Assembly (NCBI GenBank): GCA_025356735.1
Contig: JANXRT010000072.1
Coordinates: 1-12,936, forward strand
Length of the DNA: 12,936 bases
Direction: 5' to 3'
Source of the DNA: Acetobacteraceae bacterium
Lineage (GTDB): Bacteria > Pseudomonadota > Alphaproteobacteria > Acetobacterales > Acetobacteraceae
In this document: piece after piece, positions 1 to 6,280 of the stretch
Position numbering within the stretch: position 1 is the first letter of the stretch
How the letters are laid out: every line of letters begins with the position of its first letter
Made by a program: the position numbers and the translations under genes
Notes under the pieces: generated by a model
Databases searched by the model: none
Seen by the model: the letters and a program-made list of their open reading frames with translations, nothing else
What the model was told of the DNA's origin: nothing

Positions 1-633
1 GTCGATACATCGCCCGACATGCGTCATCAGTTGCTCAGCTGCGGCATCCCGAGCGTGGACGCGATCCTGTTCACCCATGCGCATGCCGACCACATTACGG
101 GTCTTGACGACGTGCGCATCCTGAATCGGCTTATTGGCCGCCCAATCGAGGCATTCGCAACTCCCGAGACACTTGGCGAGCTGCAGAGCCGATTTGGCTA
201 TGCCTTCAAACCATGGAGCGGCAACGGGTTCTACCGACCGGCACTGGTCGGCTGCCCGGTGCAGCCGGCTACCGAGATCGAGGCGGCTGGCATGCCGGTG
301 CAACTGTTTCACCAGAACCACGGGATGACCTCGTCGTTAGGCATGCGGATCGGTGATTTCGCTTATTCCACGGATGTGGTCGATCTACCGGAATTGGCGA
401 TGCAATGCCTATCCGGCGTCGATACCTGGGTGGTGGACTGCTTCCTGTCGCATGGTCGCCACAATGCTCATGCCAACCTCAAAATAGCCGTCGGCTGGGC
501 GATGCGGCTCAAGCCGCGTCGAACCATCCTGACCCATATGGGCACCGACATGGATTGGGCTTGGCTGAAGGCCAATCTACCTGACGGCATAGAGCCAGGC
601 TTCGATGGTCAGATATTGGAAATCCAGACATGA
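1..633 (+). CDS. PhnP-like metallo-beta-lactamase-fold hydrolase (5' end cut off)
   Basis: The reading frame is open from base 1, and the first codons (VDTSPD, then MRHQLL) match the family's usual 'IDTSPD-R-QLL' segment, so the real start lies left of the window and the ATG at 19 is internal. The zinc-binding motif HAHADH sits at residues 26-31 of the visible part. Further metal-site pieces follow: a His in HQNHG, an STD segment, and a late THMG. Family knowledge: these are dinuclear-metal hydrolases related to the phosphodiesterase PhnP, and the copy next to mazG in alphaproteobacteria usually follows a TatD-type nuclease gene. The substrate is unknown. About 210 of a typical 260-270 residues are present. 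mazG follows about 90 bases downstream on the same strand. The fold and family are secure; the biological role is not. Confidence 0.88.
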   Translation, partial: VDTSPDMRHQLLSCGIPSVDAILFTHAHADHITGLDDVRILNRLIGRPIEAFATPETLGELQSRFGYAFKPWSGNGFYRPALVGCPVQPATEIEAAGMPVQLFHQNHGMTSSLGMRIGDFAYSTDVVDLPELAMQCLSGVDTWVVDCFLSHGRHNAHANLKIAVGWAMRLKPRRTILTHMGTDMDWAWLKANLPDGIEPGFDGQILEIQT

Positions 634-688
634 CATTGATATCGAAATTCCATAATATTCCTTCTGCGGCAGTTGTATGTCGTGCCTT

Positions 689-706
689 GAACGTTTGCGA
701 ACGTTT
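689..706 (+). repeat. Tandem GAACGTTT repeat upstream of mazG
   Basis: Two identical 8-base units, GAACGTTT at 689-696 and again at 699-706, are separated by GC, giving a 10-base period of about one helical turn. They lie 19 bases before the preferred mazG start codon at 725. Such phasing could mark a regulator site, but no known regulator can be assigned and chance is possible. If mazG instead starts at 677, the repeat would be coding. Confidence 0.3.
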
Positions 707-724
707 TATCGGATGCCTCACCTA

Positions 725-1531
725 ATGACTGAACCTCGCCCCCTATCCGCCGAGCATGAGTTGCGCCGCCTGCTTGACTGCATGAAGGCGCTTCGCCATC
801 CGGTGACGGGCTGCCCGTGGGATCGGCAGCAAACTTTCGGTACGATCGCACCCTACACGGTCGAGGAAGCCTATGAGGTTGCCGATGCCATCGCCCGGCA
901 GGATTTCTCAGCCTTGCCGGATGAGCTTGGCGACCTGCTGTTCCAGGTTGTCTATCATTCACGGATCGCAGAGGAAGCTGGCCGGTTCGACTTCGCGCAG
1001 GTGACGCAGGCAATCGCCGATAAGATGATCCGGCGCCATCCACATGTATTTGGCGATGTAGCGCGCGACGCGGCGCAGCAGACCGTTGCCTGGGACGCTC
1101 AAAAAAGGGCTGAACGCTCTGCCCGCGGTGAAACTGGCACGTTGGCGGGGATCGCGCAGGCCCTGCCGGCGTTGACGCGGGCTCATAAGATCGCCACCCG
1201 CGCAGCCCGTGTCGGGTTCGACTGGCCTGATGCCGCTGCGGTGCTCGACAAGCTTGAGGAGGAAGCCCATGAATTGCGGGCCGAATTGCCGGAGGCCAAC
1301 CCTGCCCGGCTTGCGGACGAGGTAGGCGACCTGCTGTTCGTGATCGTTAACCTGGCTCGTAAGCTGGATCTGGATCCGGAACAGTGCCTCCATCAAGCCA
1401 ACGCCAAGTTCGCGCGGCGTTTCGGCGGGGTTGAAAAATCACTCGAGTTGGCGGGGAAAACTCCCGCCGACGCGAGCCTGGCCGAAATGGCAGCGTTGTG
1501 GCAGAAGGTTAAGTTTGGCGAGCCGCACTAA
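725..1531 (+). CDS. mazG: Nucleoside triphosphate pyrophosphohydrolase MazG
   Basis: MazG hydrolyses nucleoside triphosphates to monophosphate and pyrophosphate in the cytoplasm, clearing abnormal nucleotides. With the start at 725 the protein has 268 residues, normal for a two-domain MazG. The N-terminal domain shows GCPWDRQQTF (29-38), the metal-binding EExxE at 47-51 and ELGD at 67-70. The second domain repeats this with EExxE at 179-183 and EVGD at 199-202. The HKIATRAARVGFDW linker segment is also typical. The start is uncertain: in-frame ATGs lie at 677, 713 and 725, none with a clear Shine-Dalgarno sequence, and 725 gives the family's usual N-terminus. The 3' end overlaps the convergent GDSL hydrolase gene by 23 bases. 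Identification is firm. Confidence 0.95.
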   Translation: MTEPRPLSAEHELRRLLDCMKALRHPVTGCPWDRQQTFGTIAPYTVEEAYEVADAIARQDFSALPDELGDLLFQVVYHSRIAEEAGRFDFAQVTQAIADKMIRRHPHVFGDVARDAAQQTVAWDAQKRAERSARGETGTLAGIAQALPALTRAHKIATRAARVGFDWPDAAAVLDKLEEEAHELRAELPEANPARLADEVGDLLFVIVNLARKLDLDPEQCLHQANAKFARRFGGVEKSLELAGKTPADASLAEMAALWQKVKFGEPH

Positions 1532-2579
1532 ACGCAGCTTTTCTGAGTTTCGCCTGTAACAAGCGACCGCCGATCGCGCCATGCCGGATGAAGCCCAAAC
1601 CCAGGAGTCCGGCAAGCAGCAGCATCAGCGCGGGTGGTTCCGGAACTGCGTTGAACGCATCCTGAGCCACCAGAAGATGCCCAGCCTCGGTCGGATGCAC
1701 GCCGTCCCAGAACAAGTGTGTGTCCTGCCCGGCTGCCGTTATCGAACATAGCGTGGCACCCGGCGTTGGCCCCTGGGTGCCGCCGGTCCAGCATGGGTCC
1801 GTCACATTGGTAAAGCCGAAGGCTGCGGGATCAGCGATAACGGCATGAAGCCTGGCGAACTCTCCCAATGTGTCAACCTTTAGCCCGGCGGCTTCGACGG
1901 AAGCCAGGTCGGCTTGGACATCGGCATTGAACGTGACGGTGAGCGCCGTCGCCAGCGCGCCAAATGCCTTGAACGCCGGGGTCGTGGCGAGATCGGGCAC
2001 ATCGTACAGCACCAGCTGCAGCGCCCCCAGGCTATGCAGCGCGGCAGCGAAATCGGCCGTATTCTGGGCGGCTTGCGCAACCGCAGCCTGCGCCTGAGCA
2101 ACGGTGAGCTTGCCTCCGGCAATTTGCCCCAGGGCTGCAAAAATGTCGTTGGCGCCGATGCTCAGCGTGTAAAGCGCGCTGGATGGCGCGGACGCATGGG
2201 TCGATTCGAACTGGAGCAGCTGCGACGGGAGCAGGTCGATAAACGTCGCCGGGCCAACAGCCGTGGCTCCGGTATGGGCGCCGGCATAGGCGTAATCTGT
2301 GCCGCCGGCCAAGCTTGCGGTCAGCGGGCCGTTGCCGAGCATCAGCGACAGGTCCTGGACCCAGGTGTTGCCGTTGGTAAAGCGTCCGTTCGAATAGGGC
2401 GGCAATGGCTGATGGGGAATGCCATTGGCTGGATTGGAGCTGAGCAGGAACAGGTTGCCGGCATCCGACAGGCTGTCGCCGAACGCGTAGACCGCGCTGT
2501 AAGGCGACGCCTCGGCACCGGCTGAGATTAGCCCTGCCAATCCCACGGCGGCGACTGAACGTAGCAGCAACGATCGCAT
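1509..2579 (-). CDS. Secreted GDSL/SGNH hydrolase (esterase/lipase) with PEP-CTERM sorting signal
   Basis: This predicted secreted ester hydrolase has 356 residues. A Sec signal peptide covers residues 1-24 (cleavage near AEA). Block I, FGDSLSDAGN, carries the nucleophile Ser36. Block III, IGAND, has Asn144. Block V, DGVHPTEAGH, supplies Asp292 and His295. VPEP at 312-315, followed by a hydrophobic stretch (about 317-331) and an Arg, is a PEP-CTERM tail; in known systems exosortase recognises it and the protein is sorted through the envelope, often with exopolysaccharide. No exosortase gene is in the window. The start at 2579 is preferred over a TTG at 2591 because a GGAG lies six bases before this ATG. 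Oddly, 24 residues follow the Arg after the hydrophobic stretch, where family members usually stop within a few. That extra tail runs into the 3' end of mazG. The substrate is unknown. Confidence 0.9.
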   Translation of the reverse strand: MRSLLLRSVAAVGLAGLISAGAEASPYSAVYAFGDSLSDAGNLFLLSSNPANGIPHQPLPPYSNGRFTNGNTWVQDLSLMLGNGPLTASLAGGTDYAYAGAHTGATAVGPATFIDLLPSQLLQFESTHASAPSSALYTLSIGANDIFAALGQIAGGKLTVAQAQAAVAQAAQNTADFAAALHSLGALQLVLYDVPDLATTPAFKAFGALATALTVTFNADVQADLASVEAAGLKVDTLGEFARLHAVIADPAAFGFTNVTDPCWTGGTQGPTPGATLCSITAAGQDTHLFWDGVHPTEAGHLLVAQDAFNAVPEPPALMLLLAGLLGLGFIRHGAIGGRLLQAKLRKAAFSAARQT

Positions 2580-2585
2580 GAACAT

Positions 2586-2589
2586 CTCC
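2586..2589 (-). promoter_or_regulatory. Shine-Dalgarno GGAG deciding the GDSL hydrolase start
   Basis: GGAG on the minus strand ends six bases before the ATG at 2577-2579. This favours that start over the in-frame TTG four codons upstream, which would overlap the site itself. Confidence 0.65.
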
Positions 2590-2648
2590 AACGTTTCCGA
2601 TTTTTTATCTGTGAATGCTAAGTCGTCCCGGTCAAAAAATCCAGGTCC

Positions 2649-2668
2649 GTTTCAATCACGACTGAAAC
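2649..2668. repeat. Imperfect palindrome between hflX and the GDSL gene
   Basis: A 20-base inverted repeat has arms GTTTCA and TGAAAC and extends to an 8-bp stem with one G-U pair when read as minus-strand RNA. It lies in an AT-rich gap of 96 bases, just after the hflX stop and about 70 bases before the GDSL start. On the minus strand a run of six T begins about 11 bases after the hairpin, which is too far for a canonical terminator. It could be a weak terminator/attenuator or an operator for the GDSL gene; the sequence does not decide. Confidence 0.35.
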
Positions 2669-2675
2669 TTTTACC

Positions 2676-4043
2676 TTAATGGCCCTGCCCGGCTGCGACA
2701 CGTTCGAACCGGCTTTGATCTTCGGGCAGCAGCCGGACCACGAGCCTGATCTCATCCTCGGCATCCTGGCGCCGCACGATCTCGCCATGCTCATACAGCC
2801 ACGCCAGGCGCGCACCGTCCTGCGGTTCCAGCGTGAACTCCCTCGTCACCATGCGCTCGGCGATGCGCCGGTCGATCGCCGCGAGAAGTTTGGAAATTCC
2901 CTCGCCGGTAATGGCAGACACCGCGATGGCGCCCGCCCTCGCCTCTACCCCGCCAACGCCGCCAAGCAAGTCCGCCTTGTTCAGCACCTCGATGCTGCGC
3001 GCCGCCCAGTCGGCGGCGATGGTGTCTTCGCGCGCCATGCCGTCGAGCACCTTGACCACGTCGGCGCGCTGCGCATCGGTATCGGGGTGCGCCGCATCGC
3101 GGACATGCAGGATGATGTCGGCTTCGGCAACCTCTTCCAAGGTGGCGCGGAAAGCGGCCACCAGCTCGGTCGGCAGCTCGCTGATGAAGCCGACCGTGTC
3201 CGACAGGATGGCGCGCCGCCCGGAAGGCAGCCGCAGGCCGCGCATGGTCGGATCCAGTGTCGCGAAAAGCTGGTCGCGCGCCGCCACCTCCGCCCCGGTC
3301 ATGGCGTTGAATAGCGTCGATTTGCCAGCGTTGGTGTAGCCGACCAGCGCCACCACCGGGAACGGCACCCGCCGGCGCGCCGAACGGTGCAGGCCGCGGG
3401 TGCGCCGCACCTGCTCCAGCTCCTTCTTCAGCCGTACGATGCGGTCCAGGATCAGCCTTCGGTCGGCCTCGATCTGGGTCTCGCCGGGTCCGCCCAGAAA
3501 GCCGAAGCCGCCGCGCTGGCGCTCAAGGTGGGTCCACGACCGCACGAGGCGGGAGCGCTGGTATTCGAGATGCGCCAGCTCGACCTGCAGGATACCCTCG
3601 CGCGTCGCGGCACGCTCACCGAAGATGTCGAGGATGAGCCCGGTGCGATCGATGACCTTGCAGTTCCACTCCCGCTCCAGATTGCGCTGCTGCACCGGCG
3701 ACAGCGAGGCATCGACGATCGCGACCTCGACCTCATGCTCGGCAATCGCCTCGCCCTGCGATTTGGTCTGCCCACTGCCGAGCAACGTGGATGGCTGACG
3801 GCCGCGAAGGTTGACTATGGCGGTATGCACCACATCAAGGCCGATGGCTGCGGCCAGTCCGGTCGCTTCGGCCAATTTGGCGTCCGCATCGCGCATGTGC
3901 GACGTGGCACCGTCTTTGGGGGGCGCCGAGAATCCCCACGGTAGAATAACCGCGGCCCGGGTCAGGGCACCATCGCTCGATGCCGGCTTGTGCTGCGGCC
4001 CGGTGTCGGGCTTGGCGGCCGCCCGCCCGCTACCGCGTTTCAA
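2676..4043 (-). CDS. hflX: Ribosome-associated GTPase HflX
   Basis: HflX binds the 50S subunit and splits stalled or heat-damaged ribosomes using GTP. The N-terminal HflX domain runs from about residue 29 to 210 and includes the conserved GPGETQIE stretch (185-192) and a helical linker. The G domain has G1 GYTNAGKS at 235-242, a G2 threonine in ATLDPT (261-266), G3 DTVGF at 282-286, G4 NKAD at 355-358 and G5-like SAITG at 376-380. At 455 residues it is within the family range, with a basic, disordered-looking first 28 residues. The start is a TTG five bases after the hfq stop; no in-frame ATG exists before residue 50, which would already cut into the conserved domain. It is almost certainly cotranscribed and translationally coupled with hfq, the classical pair. 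Identification is firm; the exact start is less so. Confidence 0.95.
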   Translation of the reverse strand: MKRGSGRAAAKPDTGPQHKPASSDGALTRAAVILPWGFSAPPKDGATSHMRDADAKLAEATGLAAAIGLDVVHTAIVNLRGRQPSTLLGSGQTKSQGEAIAEHEVEVAIVDASLSPVQQRNLEREWNCKVIDRTGLILDIFGERAATREGILQVELAHLEYQRSRLVRSWTHLERQRGGFGFLGGPGETQIEADRRLILDRIVRLKKELEQVRRTRGLHRSARRRVPFPVVALVGYTNAGKSTLFNAMTGAEVAARDQLFATLDPTMRGLRLPSGRRAILSDTVGFISELPTELVAAFRATLEEVAEADIILHVRDAAHPDTDAQRADVVKVLDGMAREDTIAADWAARSIEVLNKADLLGGVGGVEARAGAIAVSAITGEGISKLLAAIDRRIAERMVTREFTLEPQDGARLAWLYEHGEIVRRQDAEDEIRLVVRLLPEDQSRFERVAAGQGH

Positions 4044-4048
4044 CGCGG

Positions 4049-4330
4049 CTATTCTTCGCCAACGACGCTAGCCTCACGCGGCGCCGGAACCTCGATTTTG
4101 CTCGGGTCGAACAGCTGGATCGGCGCACCTGGCATGACGGTGCTAATGGCATGCTTATAGACCAGCTGGGTGTGGCCGTCGCGGCGCAACAGCACGGAAA
4201 AATTGTCGAACCAGGTGATGATCCCCTGAAGTTTCACCCCGTTGACCAGGAACACGGTCACCGGAGTCTTGTTCTTTCGCAGATGATTCAGGAAGACTTC
4301 CTGAACGTTCTGCGACTTTTCATTAGCCAC
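4049..4330 (-). CDS. hfq: RNA chaperone Hfq
   Basis: Hfq forms a hexameric Sm-like ring that pairs small RNAs with mRNAs and affects mRNA stability. The 93-residue product has the Sm1 region (FLNHLRKNKTPVTVFLVNG, 13-31) and the Sm2 region ending in LVYKHAISTV, with YKH at 58-60. Gln10 corresponds to the RNA-binding Gln8 of the E. coli protein. The C-terminal tail is short (ending EASVVGEE), as is usual in alphaproteobacteria. The start is GTG at 4328-4330, preceded by AAGGA with about nine bases spacing; the resulting MANEKSQN N-terminus fits family members. An ATG slightly upstream is out of frame. hflX follows five bases after the stop. The gap to the upstream dioxygenase gene is 98 bases and should hold the promoter, but I see no strong hexamer pair in it. 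Confidence 0.97.
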   Translation of the reverse strand: MANEKSQNVQEVFLNHLRKNKTPVTVFLVNGVKLQGIITWFDNFSVLLRRDGHTQLVYKHAISTVMPGAPIQLFDPSKIEVPAPREASVVGEE

Positions 4331-4428
4331 GGCGCCATCCTTTTTGTCCGGCCGGTCGTTGCCGGCTCAAGGCCATATGTATATCACCGCAGGCTTTGTC
4401 GATAGCGGATGCCAAACGGCCGCCTCCG

Positions 4429-5439
4429 TCATCCTTGCATGGACATCGCGCTGTCCCACCAGGCACAGGTGCCCGGTGTCAGCGCGTAGGTGCCTTCCAA
4501 CACCTGCAGCTGGCGGCGCCGTCCGGCTGCACCGGCCGCTACCCGCATGGCCCGCGCCTCAGCCCGCTTCTCCTCCGGCAGCCAGGCACGCTCGTGGCCC
4601 CACAGGCTTGGGCCCTCGTCCATCTTCTGCGGTGTCCAGTTGGCAGGGTCGATCGCCCTTCCACCCCAGCCGTACTCGATTTGGAAGCCCGCGGGCGTGC
4701 GCAGATAGAACGAGGTCATCCAGTCGTTGGTGTGGCGCCCCAGCGTCGCCGACACCAGGTTCGATTGCGGCCCATCCCCTTGGGCCACGTCATAGCCCTG
4801 CCCGACATCGTCGAGCGAGCACAATTCGACCATGAAATGATGCATGCCGTTGGTGCCGGTCTCGATCATCGCGAAGCTGTGCTGGCGCGGGTTGACGTGG
4901 AAGAACGCGGCGCCGAACGGCCGCTCCATGTAGTCGCTGAGGCCGAAGCCGAGCACGTCGCGGTAGAACCGCATCCCGACATCGATGTTCTCGACGGTGA
5001 CGACGATATGCCCCATGCCGAGCGGGCCAGTACGGAAGCCGGAGATCGACCGGCCGGGCTGAAAGGCTTTTTCCGACGTTTCGGCGCCGTGAAACGCCTC
5101 CAGCCGGTTGCCGATCGGGTCGTGGAACGAGATCAGCGCCCGCACCGCGCGACGATCGGCGAGCGATGCCGGTTCGCGCGTCACCGCGACGCCCGCCCGC
5201 TCCAGCCGCGCCGCCAGGGCGGCCAGGGCGGCTTCATCTTCCAGCTCCCAGCCGATGTAGCGCTGTCCCGCCGGGAGGTCGCGGTCGATCACCAGGCGCT
5301 GGCTGCGGTCGTCCATGCGGAAGGCGCGGGACGTGTTGCCGCGCTCCACCGCCTGCATGCCGAGGATGCCGGTCGCGAAACTCGACCAATCCTCCAGATC
5401 GGCGGAGCCGAAGCCAAGATAGCCGAGCGCCTGGATCAT
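4429..5439 (-). CDS. Extradiol ring-cleavage dioxygenase, type I (BphC-like, VOC superfamily)
   Basis: It probably cleaves a catechol-type ring next to the two hydroxyls (meta cleavage) using Fe(II) and O2. The 336-residue product has the two-domain vicinal-oxygen-chelate layout: a degenerate N-terminal half (1-125) and a catalytic C-terminal half (about 137-260). The iron ligands are visible as His144 (GMGHIVV), His200/201 (GMHHFMVEL) and Glu255 (FQIEYGWGG). Second-shell residues expected from BphC structures are also present: His187, His236 and Asp239 in GRHTND, and Tyr245. The start at 5439 is chosen because GGAG lies six bases upstream and MIQALGYLGF is a normal family N-terminus; the frame stays open to 5520. 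The protein is about 40 residues longer than classical BphC because of a C-terminal extension (about 290-336). The exact diol (biphenyl-diol, a steroid catechol as for HsaC, or other) cannot be named. Confidence 0.92.
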   Translation of the reverse strand: MIQALGYLGFGSADLEDWSSFATGILGMQAVERGNTSRAFRMDDRSQRLVIDRDLPAGQRYIGWELEDEAALAALAARLERAGVAVTREPASLADRRAVRALISFHDPIGNRLEAFHGAETSEKAFQPGRSISGFRTGPLGMGHIVVTVENIDVGMRFYRDVLGFGLSDYMERPFGAAFFHVNPRQHSFAMIETGTNGMHHFMVELCSLDDVGQGYDVAQGDGPQSNLVSATLGRHTNDWMTSFYLRTPAGFQIEYGWGGRAIDPANWTPQKMDEGPSLWGHERAWLPEEKRAEARAMRVAAGAAGRRRQLQVLEGTYALTPGTCAWWDSAMSMQG

Positions 5440-5445
5440 CTTCTT

Positions 5446-5449
5446 CTCC
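5446..5449 (-). promoter_or_regulatory. Shine-Dalgarno of the extradiol dioxygenase
   Basis: GGAG on the minus strand stands six bases before the ATG at 5437-5439. It selects this start over upstream in-frame codons reaching to 5520. Confidence 0.65.
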
Positions 5450-5467
5450 GATGCCGCCGTTCCGCGA

Positions 5468-5497
5468 AGCCTAGCGCCGATCGTCGTCCGGCGCCAA
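5468..5497 (-). promoter_or_regulatory. Candidate promoter of the extradiol dioxygenase
   Basis: Read on the minus strand, TTGGCG (5497-5492) and TAGGCT (5473-5468) are separated by 18 bases, a plausible -35/-10 pair in a GC-rich alphaproteobacterium. Transcription would begin near 5460 and leave a leader of about 20 bases holding the GGAG site. The -10 is weak (three of six consensus bases), so this is a suggestion only. Similar pairs precede two other genes of this locus. Confidence 0.3.
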
Positions 5498-5519
5498 GTT
5501 CTTGCGCGGCAAGGGACCA

Positions 5520-5548
5520 CTGGCGGCCCGGCAAAACTTCGCTAGCCT
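5520..5548 (+). promoter_or_regulatory. Candidate promoter of the metallophosphoesterase, giving a nearly leaderless mRNA
   Basis: CTGGCG (5520-5525) and TAGCCT (5543-5548) have a 17-base spacer. The ATG at 5557 begins only nine bases after the -10, so transcription would start at or next to the start codon. That agrees with the absence of a Shine-Dalgarno sequence there. Hexamer matches are weak. Confidence 0.3.
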
Positions 5549-5556
5549 GGGCCGCG

Positions 5557-6270
5557 ATGATCAACCTCACCGCCGCTCCCGCCAGCCTGCCGCCAGGCCG
5601 GCGCATCTACGCCATCGGCGACATCCACGGACTCTCCGACCGCCTGAGAACCCTGCACCAGCACATCCGGAACGACCTGCGGGCGCGCCCGGCAATTTCG
5701 GCGCTGCTCATCCATCTCGGCGACTATGTCGATCGGGGGCCGGACAGCGCCGGCGTCGTGGCGCAGCTTGCAAAGGGTTCGCCGATCGCCGGCGTCGAGA
5801 CGGTCAACCTGATCGGCAACCACGAGAACACCATGATCGAGGCGCTGGCCGGTGACGCCGCCTCCGCCACCGACTGGCTGTTCAACGGCGGGGAGCCGGC
5901 GCTGGCAAGCTGGGGCGTGGCAGCGGGCGCCGCGCGCGACACCTGGCTGTCCGCCATCCCGTCCGCGCACATGGATTTCCTGCACGGCCTGACGGTGTCA
6001 TATCGTGAGGGCGGCTACATGTTCGTCCATGGCGGCATCCGCCCGGGCATCGCCCTCGATGACCAGCTGCGCGACGAGATGATCCGCATGCGCCACCCGT
6101 TCCTGAACTCCGACGCTGACCACGGCGCGGTGATCGTGCACGGCCACACGCCGGTCAAGCAGCCGGTAGTCCGGCCGAACCGCATTGGCATCGACACCGG
6201 CGCGGTGTTCGATGGCTCGCTGACCTGCCTGGTGCTGGAAGGCGACCGGTTGGGTTTCCTGTTTTCATAA
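5557..6270 (+). CDS. Metallophosphoesterase of the bacterial PPP (Ser/Thr phosphatase-like) family
   Basis: The 237-residue protein carries the full calcineurin-like signature: GDIHG (Asp22, His24), GDYVDRGPDS (Asp56, Arg60), GNHEN (Asn88, His89), VHGG (His158) and HGHTP (His197). These bind two metals and should support phosphate-ester hydrolysis. Relatives act on phosphoproteins, diadenosine tetraphosphate or other phosphoesters; the substrate here is unknown. No signal peptide is seen, so it should be cytoplasmic. The start at 5557 is the ATG directly before the conserved domain; the frame is open far upstream, but that part is antisense to the dioxygenase. No clear ribosome-binding site precedes it. 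The gene stands 117 bases from the divergent dioxygenase start and 10 bases from the SDR gene, so it probably leads the operon. Its role among ring-cleavage genes is unclear. Confidence 0.9.
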   Translation: MINLTAAPASLPPGRRIYAIGDIHGLSDRLRTLHQHIRNDLRARPAISALLIHLGDYVDRGPDSAGVVAQLAKGSPIAGVETVNLIGNHENTMIEALAGDAASATDWLFNGGEPALASWGVAAGAARDTWLSAIPSAHMDFLHGLTVSYREGGYMFVHGGIRPGIALDDQLRDEMIRMRHPFLNSDADHGAVIVHGHTPVKQPVVRPNRIGIDTGAVFDGSLTCLVLEGDRLGFLFS

Positions 6271-6280
6271 GGGGGAAGAG

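Noticed and set aside
1914..2525. 203-codon plus-strand open frame
   Set aside because: It is antisense to the GDSL hydrolase, whose catalytic blocks are intact, and its translation looks like reversed coding sequence.
4340..4362. GCCGG/CCGGC hairpin in the hfq leader as a terminator or regulatory element
   Set aside because: A five-pair stem in GC-rich DNA is expected by chance, and no T-run follows.
5501..5513. CTTGC/GCAAG inverted repeat in the divergent promoter region as an operator
   Set aside because: The arms are only five bases with a three-base centre, and no regulator gene is adjacent to this gap.
4396..5556. Long plus-strand open frame leading into the phosphoesterase, as if it were a 624-residue fusion protein
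   Set aside because: This part is antisense to the dioxygenase, whose motifs are intact on the other strand. Its translation is Arg/Pro/Ala/His-rich and domain-free, and the phosphoesterase domain starts right at the ATG at 5557.
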